The notes: generated by a model from the letters alone, not told the origin. Shown: positions 1-9,467, counted from the first letter of the stretch. The stretch: 64,000 bases of DNA from Svornostia abyssi (GCA_024666565.1 CP088295.1:2294001-2358000); one strand, 5' to 3'. Numbers and translations are program-made.

Positions 1-1348
1 GGCCGGATCCGGCGCCACGGGGGTCGACGAGGACCTCACCGGCGGGCTCTCCGACGAGGTCGGCGGCGTCGGCCTCGCCGACCTGCTCGACGCGGGCTAC
101 AACGTCGTCACCTGGGATTCACGCGGGTTCGGGCGCTCCAGCGGCCGGGCGCAGGTCGCCAGCCCGGAGTACGAGGGGCGCGACGCGCAGATGATCATCG
201 ACTGGATCGCGACCCAGGGGGAAGCCGAGCTCGACGCGGCCGGCGATCCGCGGCTCGGCATGACGGGCGCCAGCTACGGCGGCGGCATCCAGCTCGTCAC
301 CGCGGCCATCGACCAGCGCGTCGACGTGATCACCCCCACGATCGCGTGGCACGACCTCGAGAACGCGCTGATCCCCGAAGGTGACTTCCGGCTGAGCTGG
401 GCGAGCCTGCTGCTCGGCGGCGGGCTGGTGGCCGGGTCGCTCGCACCGGAGATGACCGCCGCGTACGACGCGACGTGGCGAAGCGGGCGCGTGCGCCAGC
501 AGGACTACGACTGGTTCTTCGCGCGCGGACCGAAGGCGCTGGTGGCGAACATCACCGCGCCGACCCTCATCACCCAGGGCACGGTCGACACGCTCTTCAC
601 GCTGCGCGACGGCATCAAGAACTACGAGATGCTCGCCGCCGCCGGCACCCCCGTGCGCATGGTCTGGTTCTGCGGCGGGCACGGGGCCTGCAACGCCGCG
701 CCGGGCCCGAAGGGGCAGGTGGCGCAGGCGACGATGGACTGGCTCGAGCGCTGGCTGCGCGACCGCAAGGACGTCGACACGGGCGCGCCGTTCACCTGGC
801 TCGCCGACGACGGCCGCTGGCGCGACGCGCAGAGCTGGCCGCCGGCGCCCGGCACGCCGCTGCGCGCCGAGGGGCAAGGACGACTGCCGCTGCGGATTGG
901 GTTCTCGTCGGGCGCGGTCATCGCTGCGACGCCGGCGCAGGGCGGGTTGCGGGTGCCGATCGCCACGCCGGCCGCGGCCGACGTCGTCGGCGCGCCGCAG
1001 CTGACGCTGCGCTACCGCGGCACCGCCTGGCCGCGCCGCGACACGCACGTGTTCGCGCAGGTCGTCCGTCGGCGGGCGTCCGGGGCGGGTCAGGTCATCG
1101 GCAACCAGGCATCGCCGGTGCCCGTGCTGCTCGACGGGCGTGAACGGTCGGTGACGGTCGCGCTGGAGCCGATCGCCGCGCGCGTGGAGCCGGGCGACCA
1201 GCTCGAGCTGCAGATCGTGGACGGCTCGTCCCTGTTCGACGCCCAGCGCACCATGGGGGCGCTCACCGCGAAGGTCGCGGTGGAGTTGCCGACGGCGGCC
1301 GCGGCGCACAGCGTCCCGCCCGGCGATCCCGCCCCCGCCGGCCCCTGA
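1..1348 (+). CDS. S15 / CocE-NonD family hydrolase (5' partial)
   Basis: The frame is open from base 2, so the start lies upstream of the window. The product is an alpha/beta hydrolase of the X-Pro dipeptidyl-peptidase (S15)/cocaine esterase type. The nucleophile elbow reads GASYGGG with its Ser codon at 272-274; the acid is probably the Asp of TVDTLF (586-588) and the base the His of GGHGAC (680-682). About 190 C-terminal residues are beta-rich and would be the jelly-roll domain usual in this family. The protein ends in an Ala/Pro-rich tail. Family members cleave acyl-ester or X-Pro peptide bonds; the substrate cannot be told from the sequence. A hairpin follows the stop codon. Confidence 0.85.
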   Translation, partial: AGSGATGVDEDLTGGLSDEVGGVGLADLLDAGYNVVTWDSRGFGRSSGRAQVASPEYEGRDAQMIIDWIATQGEAELDAAGDPRLGMTGASYGGGIQLVTAAIDQRVDVITPTIAWHDLENALIPEGDFRLSWASLLLGGGLVAGSLAPEMTAAYDATWRSGRVRQQDYDWFFARGPKALVANITAPTLITQGTVDTLFTLRDGIKNYEMLAAAGTPVRMVWFCGGHGACNAAPGPKGQVAQATMDWLERWLRDRKDVDTGAPFTWLADDGRWRDAQSWPPAPGTPLRAEGQGRLPLRIGFSSGAVIAATPAQGGLRVPIATPAAADVVGAPQLTLRYRGTAWPRRDTHVFAQVVRRRASGAGQVIGNQASPVPVLLDGRERSVTVALEPIAARVEPGDQLELQIVDGSSLFDAQRTMGALTAKVAVELPTAAAAHSVPPGDPAPAGP

Positions 1349-1362
1349 GTTCCGACATCCTG

Positions 1363-1390
1363 CACGTCCCGGGTGGACCACCGGGACGTG
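1363..1390 (+). terminator. hairpin terminator after the S15 hydrolase
   Basis: A perfect 10-bp stem (CACGTCCCGG with CCGGGACGTG) encloses an 8-nt loop, 14 nt after the stop codon. No long T-tract follows, as is common in actinobacteria. It separates the hydrolase from the cold-shock gene. Confidence 0.6.
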
Positions 1391-1424
1391 TTCACATCAG
1401 TTCACCGATTCTGGGCGGTCAGCG

Positions 1425-1466
1425 TGCTACGTTCCGCGCGACATGGCCGGAAGGTGGCTTCCGGCC
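1425..1466 (+). promoter_or_regulatory. cold-shock gene promoter and 5' UTR hairpin
   Basis: An extended -10-like element (TG at 1425, TACGTT at 1428-1433) would place the RNA start near 1441. The leader then opens with a perfect 9-bp hairpin, GGCCGGAAG at 1445-1453 pairing with CTTCCGGCC at 1458-1466 across a GTGG loop. No good -35 was seen. Structured leaders are typical of cold-shock genes, so a temperature-responsive role is plausible but inferred. Confidence 0.45.
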
Positions 1467-1503
1467 GACGAGTTCGGGCGTTATCACCGGAGGATCGGCT
1501 CAC

Positions 1504-1707
1504 ATGGCCAGCGGCACCGTGAAGTGGTTCAGCGACGACAAGGGCTTCGGGTTCATCACCCCCGACGAAGGCTCGCGCGACCTCTTCGTTCACCACACCG
1601 GCATCATCGCGGACGGGTACAGGACCCTCGCAGAAGGCGCGCGCGTCTCCTATGAGGAGGAGAGCGGCGACAAGGGCCCCAAGGCCGTGAACGTCCAGAA
1701 GATCTGA
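1504..1707 (+). CDS. CspA-family cold-shock protein
   Basis: A 67-residue single cold-shock domain, the normal size for the family. Both RNA-binding motifs are present: RNP1 KGFGFI (residues 13-18) and RNP2 LFVHH (27-31). It binds single-stranded RNA and DNA and acts as an RNA chaperone or antiterminator in the cytoplasm. The start is fixed by a GGAGGA ribosome-binding site at 1489-1494, 9 nt upstream. The gene is monocistronic, preceded by a hairpin-containing leader and followed by a strong terminator. Identity is certain at family level; which paralogue it is cannot be told. Confidence 0.95.
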   Translation: MASGTVKWFSDDKGFGFITPDEGSRDLFVHHTGIIADGYRTLAEGARVSYEEESGDKGPKAVNVQKI

Positions 1708-1737
1708 GCACCGCCGCCGCCCTCCGGGCGCACGAGA

Positions 1738-1761
1738 AAAGGCCCGCCTCTGCGGGCCTTT
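1738..1761 (+). terminator. rho-independent terminator of the cold-shock gene
   Basis: A perfect 10-bp stem, AAAGGCCCGC with GCGGGCCTTT, has a 4-nt loop (CTCT) and starts 31 nt after the stop codon. The symmetric A/T ends would let it work in both directions. Confidence 0.85.
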
Positions 1762-1866
1762 CGTCGTTCCTGGGGGTGCGACGGGTCCGTCACCCGTCCA
1801 CGATCGGCGGGCGGGCTCATGGCTCATCCGTCCAGCCCTTCGACCAAAGCGACGGCCGATTGAGCG

Positions 1867-2310
1867 ATGCACCGACAAGGCCACGGAATGGCCGCATCAC
1901 CACGCACCCTCCATCGCTCGCTGGCGCTCCTCGCGCTCATCCTGCTCACGCTCGCCGCCGTGTTCGTCATGGCGCCGGCCACGCCCGCCCAGGCGTCATC
2001 GTGCAGCGACACGTTCGAGCTGCCCATCGAGGAGGAGACGGGGGAGGACCTCGAAGCCGGCCCGGACGACGAGGTCATCGAGATCGCGCTCGGCGCGGCA
2101 CGGTCGCGCAGCATCACCGTGTACGCCGCGTGTGATGACGGCGAGCCCAAGAAGAAGACGAACCCGAACCCGGGATTCGGCGTCTTTCCCGGCAGTGCCT
2201 CGGTGCCGCGTCGGGTCTTCGACGAGCGTCGCGGTCAGGCCGGGCGTGACGCCGAGCAGCTCGCCTCGTCGCGCAAGAAGCGCGCCAAGCGCGCCGCGCG
2301 CAAGTCCTAG
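1867..2310 (+). CDS. small secreted protein, unknown function
   Basis: A 147-residue protein not recognised as a known family. The N-terminus is a clear Sec signal: a basic start, a Leu/Ala-rich core, and a likely cleavage after AQA (near residue 44 from the first Met). The second Met codon at 1888 gives a more usual signal length and may be the true start. The mature part starts with an acidic stretch (EEETGEDLEAGPDDE) and ends in a Lys/Arg-rich tail (RKKRAKRAARKS), giving strong charge asymmetry. It converges with the rhodanese gene, whose stop is 7 nt away. Confidence 0.6.
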   Translation: MHRQGHGMAASPRTLHRSLALLALILLTLAAVFVMAPATPAQASSCSDTFELPIEEETGEDLEAGPDDEVIEIALGAARSRSITVYAACDDGEPKKKTNPNPGFGVFPGSASVPRRVFDERRGQAGRDAEQLASSRKKRAKRAARKS

Positions 2311-2317
2311 CCGTCGC

Positions 2318-2647
2318 TCAGTGCCCGGCGACGACGCCGTCGAACGGCAGCTGCGCGTCGGTCCACGCGATCGCACCGCCGGCAAGTGACTTGGCTTGCA
2401 GGCCGGATGCGGCGAACGCCTGGGCGGCCATCAGCGAGCGCGCCCCCGACAGGCAGGAGAAGACGATCTCGCGGTCCTCGGGGAGTTCGGCCGCACGCGC
2501 GCTGAGTTCGCTGAGCGTGATGTGGACCGAGCCCGGGATCCGCCCGGCGTCCCATTCGTCCTGCGCGCGGACGTCGACGATGACGGCGTCCCCGGCCTCG
2601 ACGGCCTCGCGGGCGTCCAGCGGGGTGATCTCGAGGTCGTGCGACAT
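2318..2647 (-). CDS. single-domain rhodanese-like sulfurtransferase
   Basis: A 109-residue protein of one rhodanese domain. The active-site loop reads CLSGAR with the catalytic Cys at residue 65, preceded by the usual DVRAQDEWDAGRIPG motif. Such proteins carry a persulfide on the Cys and move sulfur to thiols or other acceptors in the cytoplasm. The start was chosen because TACCCT lies 7 nt upstream (2655-2660, minus strand), matching the leaderless promoter pattern seen throughout this window. It sits 14 nt after the racemase-fold gene on the same strand. Confidence 0.9.
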   Translation of the reverse strand: MSHDLEITPLDAREAVEAGDAVIVDVRAQDEWDAGRIPGSVHITLSELSARAAELPEDREIVFSCLSGARSLMAAQAFAASGLQAKSLAGGAIAWTDAQLPFDGVVAGH

Positions 2648-2661
2648 GGTCGCCAGGGTAG

Positions 2662-3855
2662 CTACCCGAAGGCGCGGCCTTCGCCCCGGTACGTGGGCGC
2701 GCTGCCGGTGAGCGCGCTGCCCGCGAGCAGGTGCACCTCGTTGAACCGCTCGCACAGCTCCCCGGCCTTGGCGTGGCGCAGCCAGACGCGGTCGCCGACG
2801 CGCAGTGACCCCGCGGCCCGGCCGCGGACCGGCGTCTGGACCTCGCCTGCGCCCTCGGCGCTCAGGAGGCGCAGGCGGGCGGGGAGGTGGACCGACGGCT
2901 GACGGTCGGGGCCGGCGGGCCCCGAGGCGATGTACCCACCGGAGAAGAGCGTCGCGATCCGGCGCGTCGGGCGCCGGACGACCGGCAGCGCAAAGAGCGC
3001 AGCGGGCCGGGGCGTCCACGCGGCGTACGCGTCGAAGAGCGTCGGGCCGAACAGTCCCGAGCCGGCCGCGACCTCGGTGATCGCCGGTTCAGCCGTCGTG
3101 AGATGCACCGAGCCGGTTCCGCCGCCGTTGACGAAGCGCAGCGGCGCGACCTGCTCCACCGCGGCGACGGCGGCCCCCCGGCGCTCGGCCAGCTCGGCCG
3201 CCGAGCGTCGCTGCATGGCGCGGATGGCCGCCCCGCGCACCCGAGCGCCGGGTGGCTGGTCGCCGAGGCCGGCGATCTGGCCCTCGTAGGCCATGAGACC
3301 GTCGATCTCGAACCCCGGGCGGGCGGCGACCGCGCGCGCCAGGTCGGCGAGCGCACCCGCAGCGTGCACCGGCGAGCGGCGCGTCCCGACGTGCACGGCG
3401 CGCCCGGCGGGGCGCCACGCCGCGTCAAGCTCCAGGCACACGCGGATCGGCGCGCGCGCTGCGGGCGGCCGGACGCTGTCGATGAGGTCGAGCTGCGCGA
3501 CGTCGTCGATCATGAGGGTGACGGCCGCGGCCGCGGCGTCGTCGGACCCCAGACGGTCGAGCGCACCCCGGTCGGCCGTGGGGTACCCGACCACGATGTC
3601 GTCGCTCACGCCCTGCTCGTGCAGCCAGAGCGCCTCGTCGAGCGCGTACGCGAGCACGCCGGACCAGCCGGGGCGTGCGAGCGCGCGGGCGACCAGCGCA
3701 CGGACGCGCACGGACTTGCTCGCGACGCGCAGCGGCGTCCCGGCGGCGCGGGCCTCGAGGTCCGCGGCGTTGGCGTCGAACGCGTCGAGGTCGACAAGCG
3801 CCAGCGGCGGATCGAGCTGCGCCGTGGCGGCGTCGAGACGGGCGCGGGCATCCAT
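2662..3855 (-). CDS. PLP enzyme of the alanine racemase N-terminal / D-threonine aldolase fold
   Basis: A 397-residue member of the fold-type III group annotated as amino acid deaminase/aldolase. The N-terminal TIM-barrel carries the likely PLP lysine in VASKSVR, and the region FVNGGGTGS fits the phosphate-binding loop. The C-terminal third is the D-serine-dehydratase-like beta domain, including the histidine-containing VWLRHAKAGEL. The reaction is probably deamination or retro-aldol cleavage of a D-amino acid; the exact substrate is unknown. A leaderless promoter (TACGCT at 3863-3868 on the minus strand, 7 nt from the ATG) drives it divergently from the zincin gene. Confidence 0.8.
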   Translation of the reverse strand: MDARARLDAATAQLDPPLALVDLDAFDANAADLEARAAGTPLRVASKSVRVRALVARALARPGWSGVLAYALDEALWLHEQGVSDDIVVGYPTADRGALDRLGSDDAAAAAVTLMIDDVAQLDLIDSVRPPAARAPIRVCLELDAAWRPAGRAVHVGTRRSPVHAAGALADLARAVAARPGFEIDGLMAYEGQIAGLGDQPPGARVRGAAIRAMQRRSAAELAERRGAAVAAVEQVAPLRFVNGGGTGSVHLTTAEPAITEVAAGSGLFGPTLFDAYAAWTPRPAALFALPVVRRPTRRIATLFSGGYIASGPAGPDRQPSVHLPARLRLLSAEGAGEVQTPVRGRAAGSLRVGDRVWLRHAKAGELCERFNEVHLLAGSALTGSAPTYRGEGRAFG

Positions 3856-3862
3856 GGTTGCG

Positions 3863-3889
3863 AGCGTATCGCCGCCAGGGCACTACGCT
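3863..3889. promoter_or_regulatory. divergent leaderless promoter pair
   Basis: Two -10 hexamers of identical sequence, TACGCT, face outward: 3863-3868 on the minus strand (7 nt before the ATG at 3855) and 3884-3889 on the plus strand (6 nt before the ATG at 3896). No room remains for ribosome-binding sites, so both messages should be leaderless. Confidence 0.6.
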
Positions 3890-3895
3890 GGGGGT

Positions 3896-4531
3896 ATGCG
3901 CCCGTCCCATCCAGGCCGGCGGATCGCGGTCGCCGCCGGCGTCGCGCTCGCCGTCGGGCTGACGGCCATCACGCTGCTCAACGGCTTCAGCAGCGTCGCG
4001 CCCATCCGCCTGCTCCAGGGGGCGGCCATCGTCGTCCTGGCGATCTTCGCGCTCGGCAGCGTTCTCGCGAGCATCGGCCTGCGGATCGCCGGCTGGGAAG
4101 AGCCGGAGAGCGAGGAGGAGTTCGAGCGCATCGTCGAGCGCTCCGAGCGCCTCGCGCGCGACGGGACCGCCGCGGAGCCGGACGAGATGGAGTTCGCCGA
4201 GCTCGACCCGTACGACGACGAGGACTTCGAAGAGCTCGTGCAGGACGCGCTCGACGAGCTGCCCGACCTGCTGCAGCGCGCGCTGGCGCGCAACGTCGCC
4301 GTGGTGATCAGCGACGGCGGCCGCAAGGCCGGCGCCTACGGGCTCTACCACGGCGACACGGTCGCCCGCGACAACTACCCGGACCGCATCATCATCTACC
4401 GCGACACCCTGCGCCGCGACTTCGGCCACGACCCGGATCTGCTGCGGTTCGAGGTCACGAAGACGGTGCGCCACGAGCTCGCGCATCACCTCGGGGCCGA
4501 CGAGCTGGGCGTCCGAGAGCTCGGCCTGTAG
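3896..4531 (+). CDS. membrane-anchored metallopeptidase-family (zincin) protein
   Basis: A 211-residue protein with two N-terminal membrane segments (about residues 10-30 and 40-60), a very acidic linker, and a C-terminal zincin domain. The zinc signature is HELAH within TVRHELAHHLG, followed by GADE, as in the short metallopeptidase family PF06262 (formerly DUF1025), members of which normally lack the membrane segments. Proteolytic activity is likely by motif; the substrate is unknown. The start fits a leaderless promoter 6 nt upstream. Confidence 0.8.
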   Translation: MRPSHPGRRIAVAAGVALAVGLTAITLLNGFSSVAPIRLLQGAAIVVLAIFALGSVLASIGLRIAGWEEPESEEEFERIVERSERLARDGTAAEPDEMEFAELDPYDDEDFEELVQDALDELPDLLQRALARNVAVVISDGGRKAGAYGLYHGDTVARDNYPDRIIIYRDTLRRDFGHDPDLLRFEVTKTVRHELAHHLGADELGVRELGL

Positions 4532-4577
4532 AACACCGTTCGAACCATTCGGGGTCCGCGGTGGTACCGTGCGCCCC

Positions 4578-5558
4578 GTGCGCGCCGCACTGACCCTCGC
4601 TCTGGGGGCGCTGGCGGTGGCGCCGGTGGGTGCAGCCGCCGACGTTCGCACCATCAGTTTCGGCGGCCCGCTCGGCAACAGATACGAGCCCGCGGAACTG
4701 ACCGTGCAGGCGGGCGACGTCGTCGAATGGACCGGGGACTTCTCCGACCACCCGCTGCGCTACCGCCCGTCGCCGTCTGAGCCGTACAGCACCCCGTACA
4801 CCGGGACGTCGCCCCTGCGTCGAACGCTCAGCGCGGCCGGCGACCGTTTCGAGTACCTCTGCGCGATCCACGGTGATCAGGGGATGCGCGGTGTGGTCTC
4901 CGCGGTCGCGCGCGTCGAGCCCCGGCCGCTCACGCGCCCGCCGCTGCTCTCGCTGCGCACCGACCCGCGCGAGCCCGTCGCGGGGCGGCCTGTGACGTTC
5001 ATCGCGTCGTACATCGCGGGCACGGGCGACGCGCGCTACACGAGCTTCGCGTGGGATCTCGACGGGGACGGCAAGGTCCGGCCGAAGGACGGGCCGGATC
5101 AGGTCACCACCGGGCCCCGCGTCACGACCACCTACGGCCGGGCCGGCCGGCGCACGATCTCCGTGACCGGATCCACCGCGGAGCCCGGTGCGGCGGGCAC
5201 GAGCACCACGACGTTCCGCTTCGTCGTCGCCGCGAAGGCGGACAGCACGCCGCCGGCGGTCACGGTCGTCTCGCTGCGGCCCGGCACGCTGGCTGCGGTC
5301 CTGCGCTCGGGGCTCACCGCGGTCATCCGCGGGAGCGAGCCGGTGCGCGCGCGGATCGACGTGCTGGACGGCTCGCGCGTGCTCGTGCGGGCGAGCCGCA
5401 GGCTGGGGACGCGGGCCGTCGCGGTCCGCATGCGGCTCTCGCGGCGCTCGGCGGCCTCGCTGCGGGGGCGGCGCGACGTCCGCCTGAAGCTGCGGATCGT
5501 CGCGCGTGACGACGCCGGGAATCGGACGACGCTGCGCAAGACGTTCATCGTGCGCTGA
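4578..5558 (+). CDS. secreted cupredoxin-like protein with PKD-type domain
   Basis: A 326-residue exported protein. After a short signal peptide (residues 1-21) comes a plastocyanin-like domain in which a full type I copper set is visible: His58 (SDHP), then Cys95, His98 and Met103 in YLCAIHGDQGM. Next is a PKD-like beta domain containing WDLDGDGK, then a basic C-terminal beta region. A role in extracytoplasmic copper binding or electron transfer is inferred. The GTG at 4578 was chosen over the one at 4569 because TACCGT at 4565-4570 sits 7 nt ahead of it and overlaps the earlier codon. Confidence 0.75.
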   Translation: MRAALTLALGALAVAPVGAAADVRTISFGGPLGNRYEPAELTVQAGDVVEWTGDFSDHPLRYRPSPSEPYSTPYTGTSPLRRTLSAAGDRFEYLCAIHGDQGMRGVVSAVARVEPRPLTRPPLLSLRTDPREPVAGRPVTFIASYIAGTGDARYTSFAWDLDGDGKVRPKDGPDQVTTGPRVTTTYGRAGRRTISVTGSTAEPGAAGTSTTTFRFVVAAKADSTPPAVTVVSLRPGTLAAVLRSGLTAVIRGSEPVRARIDVLDGSRVLVRASRRLGTRAVAVRMRLSRRSAASLRGRRDVRLKLRIVARDDAGNRTTLRKTFIVR

Positions 5559-5569
5559 TCTTCCGTTGC

Positions 5570-5594
5570 GTCATGCAATGGACTAGCATGTGAC
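5570..5594. promoter_or_regulatory. dyad overlapping the -10 element upstream of the thiolase
   Basis: GTCATGC at 5570-5576 faces GCATG(T)GAC at 5586-5594, a near-perfect dyad. TAGCAT at 5584-5589 is a good -10 and would start RNA about 80 nt ahead of the thiolase. The 11-mer at 5581-5591 (GACTAGCATGT) recurs exactly in the FitAB operator at 55576-55586. The leader also holds an imperfect 20-bp direct repeat beginning GTGGAGTG (near 5605 and 5635). Confidence 0.45.
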
Positions 5595-5673
5595 GTAGCC
5601 CTCGTGGAGTGCGACCGCCGAGGGGAATCGCCCCGTGGAGTGAGACCGCCGGGGCCGTACAGAGGAGTGCACC

Positions 5674-6819
5674 ATGCCCGAAGCAGTCATCGTCGACGCG
5701 GTTCGGACCCCGATCGGCCGCGCGGTGAAGGGCTCGCTGAAGACCGTCAGGACGGACGACCTCGCGTCGATCCCGCTCCGGGCGCTGATGGAGCGCAACC
5801 CCGGCGTCGACGTCAACGAGACCGTCGACGTCCTCATGGGCTGCGCGGTGGCGGAGGGTGAGGCCGGCGGCAACGTCGCCCGCAGCGCCGCCCTGCTCGC
5901 CGGCTACGACCACCGGGTGCCGGCGGCGACCGTGAACCGCTGGTGCGCGTCGTCGCTGCAGACCATCAGAAACGCCGCCCACGCCATCAAGGCGGGGGAG
6001 GGCGACCAGTACATCGCCGCGGGCGTCGAGGCCGTCTCGCGCGCCACCGGCTCGTCGATTCCGCCGCACCCCGAGCTCGACGGGTCGAACGGCTCGGCGT
6101 ACGACGTCTACATCCCGATGGGCCTCACGGCCGAGAACGTGGCCGAGCGCTACGCGGTCAGCCGCGAGGACCAGGACGCGTGGGCGGTCATCTCCCAGGA
6201 GCGGGCCGTCGCAGCGTGGGACGCCGGCCACTTCGACACCGAGATCGTGCCCGTCACGACGCCTGAGGGCGACGTCGTCACCCGTGACGACGGGCCGCGG
6301 CCCGGCACCACCGCCGAGAAGCTCGCGGCGCTGAAGCCGGCGTTCGTGGAGGGCGGCACCGTCACCGCGGGCAACGCCTGTCCGCTGAACGACGGGGCGG
6401 CCGCGGTGCTCATGATGAGCGACGAGCGGGCGGCGGCGCTGGGCGTGAAGCCCCGCGCGCGGATCGTCGCGTCATCGGTCGCGGCGATCCGGCCCGAGGT
6501 CATGGGCGTCGGCCCGATCCCGGCCATCCAGCAGCTGCTGGCGTCGACCGGGATGACCATGGACGACATCGACGTCGTCGAGATCAACGAGGCGTTCGCC
6601 GCGCAGATCGTGCCGTGCATGTCGGAGCTGGGCATCTCGGAGGAGAAGCTCAACCCGTTCGGCGGCGCGATCGCCCTCGGTCACCCGTTCGGGATGACCG
6701 GGGCGCGCATCATGACGACGCTGCTCAACGACCTCGAGACGCTCGACGGCACCTACGGCATCGAGTCAATGTGCGTCGCCGGCGGCATGGGCATGGCCAT
6801 GCTCGTCGAACGGCTCTGA
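5674..6819 (+). CDS. acetyl-CoA acyltransferase (thiolase)
   Basis: A 381-residue thiolase with the complete catalytic set: nucleophile Cys91 in NRWCASS, His337 in GHPFG and Cys367 in CVAGGMG. It would either cleave 3-ketoacyl-CoA in fatty acid oxidation or condense acetyl-CoA units; sequence alone does not decide. The start is set by AGGAG at 5663-5667, 6 nt upstream, one of the few classical ribosome-binding sites here. No other beta-oxidation gene is adjacent. Its last 54 bp overlap the 3' end of the convergent chemoreceptor gene. Confidence 0.93.
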   Translation: MPEAVIVDAVRTPIGRAVKGSLKTVRTDDLASIPLRALMERNPGVDVNETVDVLMGCAVAEGEAGGNVARSAALLAGYDHRVPAATVNRWCASSLQTIRNAAHAIKAGEGDQYIAAGVEAVSRATGSSIPPHPELDGSNGSAYDVYIPMGLTAENVAERYAVSREDQDAWAVISQERAVAAWDAGHFDTEIVPVTTPEGDVVTRDDGPRPGTTAEKLAALKPAFVEGGTVTAGNACPLNDGAAAVLMMSDERAAALGVKPRARIVASSVAAIRPEVMGVGPIPAIQQLLASTGMTMDDIDVVEINEAFAAQIVPCMSELGISEEKLNPFGGAIALGHPFGMTGARIMTTLLNDLETLDGTYGIESMCVAGGMGMAMLVERL

Positions 6820-8421
6820 GTCCGGCTCGGCGGGCCCGTTGATCCCGGTGAGCTCGGCCAGTTCGGCGAGCGCATCCTGATCGGCGGGCTCGCTGCCGTC
6901 GTTGGCGGTGAGCGCGTCGAGCTCCGCGGCGAGCTCGCGCAGCCGCTGGGCCAGGGTGGTGACCTCGTCGGCCGACGTGGTCACCTGCGCGATCGCCGCC
7001 GAGACCTGCTCGACGTCGGCGCCGATCTGCTGCCCGGCGTCGCGGCTGCTCCCGGCCGCGGCGGAGATGCTCTCGGCGCTGCCGTGGACGGCCTGGCCGG
7101 CGTGGGCGATGGCCTGGAGCGCCGCTTCGGTCTTGCCGGCGGTCTGCTTGCTGTGCTCGACGGACTCGACGCCCGACCGAGCGGCCGTGATGGCCTGCTG
7201 GGCGGCGGCTTCGATGTCGGCGAGCAGCTCGTCGACCGACTCCGTCGCGGCGTTGGACTCCTCGGCCAGCTTGCGGACCTCTTCGGCGACGACGGCGAAA
7301 CCGCGGCCGTGCTCACCGGCGCGTGCGGCCTCGATCGAGGCGTTGAGCGCGAGCAGCCGGGACTGGTCGGCGAGCTGGCGGACGGTGTCGACGATGACGG
7401 CGACCTTGCGGGTGCGCTCGGTGAGCGACTCGACGCCCTCGGCGATGCCGGTCACCCGGGTGCCGACCTCGTCCATGTCGCCGACGAGCTGGTCCATGGC
7501 GGCGCTGCCGTCGGTCGTGGCGCGCGTCGTCGCGAGGGTCTCCTCCACGACGCGGGCGGCCTCACGCGCGGTCGCGTCGGCGACCTCGTCGAGGGCCTCG
7601 GCGGAGCGGCGCACGGCCTCCAGCGCCTCGGCGCTGCGCTCGGCCGCCTGGTGGGTGCCTCCGGCCTGCGCGGCGAGCTCCTCGCCGGTGGCCGCGACCT
7701 GCTCGGCGTGCGCGCCGACACGCTCGGAGAGGCGGCGCATCTCGGTGACGGTGCGGTCCAGTCGCGAGATGGTGCCGTCGAGTTCGGCGTTCTTGACCTC
7801 CAGCTCCTCCTTGCGGCGGTCCATCTCCTGGTTGCGCCGGGCGAGCACCGCTTCCTGGTTCTCGGCGAGCTTCCAGGACGCGAGCAGCGCGGCGACCTGC
7901 ACGACGACGAACGCGGCGTGGACGAGCGTCTGCTTGACGATGTCCCCGGGGCCGTCGTGGTTCATGTAGACCGACTCGGGCTGGATGAGCGCGAAGACGA
8001 GGTGGTGCACCACGATGAGGCCGACCGCGACGGCGAACGGGCGCCAGTCGAGATACAGCCCGATGATGGGCAGCACCACGAAGAAGTGGAAGTGCGCGGC
8101 GATCGTGCCGCCGGAGGCGTGCACGACGAGCGCGCTGCACATGATGAGCCCGGCCGCTGCGGCGCAGGATCGCGAGGCCTGGCTGAGCTTCGGCCAACAG
8201 GCGAGGCCGGCCAGGATCCCGAGCGGGAGGATGACGTCCAGGGCGAGATGCCCGATCGCCATGCCCCGCGCGGCGCCGTAGGCGAGCACCGAGGGGATGT
8301 GCAGCAGGATGATGCTGACGATGACCGTGTGGCGCGGGGCCCACTCGTCGTGGGGCAGCCCGCGGAGACGGGGGAATGCGGCCAGCGCCTTGTGCGCCAG
8401 CCCAGGGGCAGCAGAGCTCAT
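6766..8421 (-). CDS. methyl-accepting chemotaxis-type receptor
   Basis: A 551-residue protein. The N-terminal ~170 residues hold about six hydrophobic membrane segments rather than a periplasmic sensor domain. A coiled-coil linker and the cytoplasmic signalling domain follow, with the conserved hairpin tip [20 protein letters not shown] and [15 protein letters not shown]. It would pass a membrane or intracellular signal to CheA/CheW; no chemotaxis genes lie in the window, though PilT does. The C-terminus is His-rich ([13 protein letters not shown]). The ATG at 8421 was preferred over an earlier start at 8466 because it directly precedes the hydrophobic domain. Confidence 0.85.
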   Translation of the reverse strand: MSSAAPGLAHKALAAFPRLRGLPHDEWAPRHTVIVSIILLHIPSVLAYGAARGMAIGHLALDVILPLGILAGLACWPKLSQASRSCAAAAGLIMCSALVVHASGGTIAAHFHFFVVLPIIGLYLDWRPFAVAVGLIVVHHLVFALIQPESVYMNHDGPGDIVKQTLVHAAFVVVQVAALLASWKLAENQEAVLARRNQEMDRRKEELEVKNAELDGTISRLDRTVTEMRRLSERVGAHAEQVAATGEELAAQAGGTHQAAERSAEALEAVRRSAEALDEVADATAREAARVVEETLATTRATTDGSAAMDQLVGDMDEVGTRVTGIAEGVESLTERTRKVAVIVDTVRQLADQSRLLALNASIEAARAGEHGRGFAVVAEEVRKLAEESNAATESVDELLADIEAAAQQAITAARSGVESVEHSKQTAGKTEAALQAIAHAGQAVHGSAESISAAAGSSRDAGQQIGADVEQVSAAIAQVTTSADEVTTLAQRLRELAAELDALTANDGSEPADQDALAELAELTGINGPAEPDSEPFDEHGHAHAAGDAH

Positions 8422-8462
8422 GGCCGGATGATCGGCCGATGCGAGGCGATCTGAACCGGATC

Positions 8463-9467
8463 TCACGCGCGCGGAGACGCCAGCGACAGCGCGTACCAGG
8501 CGTCGGGGTCCTGGTACCAGCCGCGCAACCGCAGTCCCGCCTGGGCGTAGGCGCGCTCGAGCCCACCGCGGCGGAACTTCCGGCTGATCTCGGTGAGGAT
8601 CGACTCACCGGCCTGGAAGGTGACCTCCAGCCCGAGCCCGCGGATCCGGACGACCTGGTCGCGCACGCTCCGCAGCCGGATCTCGATGCGCTCGAGCACC
8701 GGGTTCCACATCGCTTCATGGTCGAAGGCGTCGAGTGCGAAGTCGGCGAGCAGCTCGCGGTTGATGACCGCCAGGACGTTGCGGTTGAAGTCGGCGGTGA
8801 CGCCCGCCGCGTCGTCGTAGGCGGGCTCGAGGACGCCGACGTCCTTCACGAGGTCGGTGCCGAGCAGCAGCGCGTCGTCCGGCCCGAGCAGCGGGCGGAC
8901 TTGCGCGAGGAACGCCTGCACCTCGACGGGCTGCAGGTTCCCGATCGTGCTGCCGAGGAACGCCACGATCCGCGGGTCGCCGTTCGGGCGCGGCAGGCCG
9001 TGCAGATCGGTCGTGAAGTCGCAGATGCGGGCGTCGATCTCCAGCCCGGGATACCGCTCGACGAGGCCCGGGATCGCGCCCTCGATCGCGGCGGCGCTGA
9101 CGTCGACCGGGACGTAGCGGCGAAGCGCACCGGCGTCGTGCAGCGGGTCGAGCAGCAGCGGCGACTTCGTCGACGAGCCGGAGCCGAGTTCGATGACCTC
9201 CGCGGCCGGGACCTCGGCGGCGATCCGTGCTCCCACGTCCTCGAGCAGCGCCGCCTCGGTGCGCGTGGGGTAGTACTCGGGCTGGTTGCAGATCGCGTCG
9301 AACAGCTCGCTGCCGCGCGCGTCGTAGAACCACTTCGGCGGCAGGGTCTTCGGCGTGGTCGACAGGCCGTGCAGCACGTCGGCGGCCAGGGCGGTCCAGC
9401 TCTCCGGGAACGCGTGGACCTCCACGCCGTGCTCTGCGAGGGCCTGGAGTCGGTCGGGGTCGCTCAT
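8463..9467 (-). CDS. egtD: L-histidine N(alpha)-methyltransferase EgtD
   Basis: A 334-residue SAM-dependent methyltransferase that trimethylates histidine to hercynine, the first committed step of ergothioneine synthesis. Visible landmarks are [15 protein letters not shown] near the N-terminus, the SAM loop [11 protein letters not shown], and FLGSTIGNL. Length is normal for the family. Its ATG overlaps the egtB stop codon as ATGA, so the pair is translationally coupled, with egtB first. No egtA, egtC or egtE lies alongside. Confidence 0.95.
   Translation of the reverse strand: MSDPDRLQALAEHGVEVHAFPESWTALAADVLHGLSTTPKTLPPKWFYDARGSELFDAICNQPEYYPTRTEAALLEDVGARIAAEVPAAEVIELGSGSSTKSPLLLDPLHDAGALRRYVPVDVSAAAIEGAIPGLVERYPGLEIDARICDFTTDLHGLPRPNGDPRIVAFLGSTIGNLQPVEVQAFLAQVRPLLGPDDALLLGTDLVKDVGVLEPAYDDAAGVTADFNRNVLAVINRELLADFALDAFDHEAMWNPVLERIEIRLRSVRDQVVRIRGLGLEVTFQAGESILTEISRKFRRGGLERAYAQAGLRLRGWYQDPDAWYALSLASPRA

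Noticed and set aside
7084..8454. Long open frames antisense to real genes, for example opposite the chemoreceptor, MMPL and GGDEF-EAL genes
   Set aside because: Very high GC removes stop codons from opposite frames; these translations are Arg/Ala/Gly/Asp-rich with no motifs.
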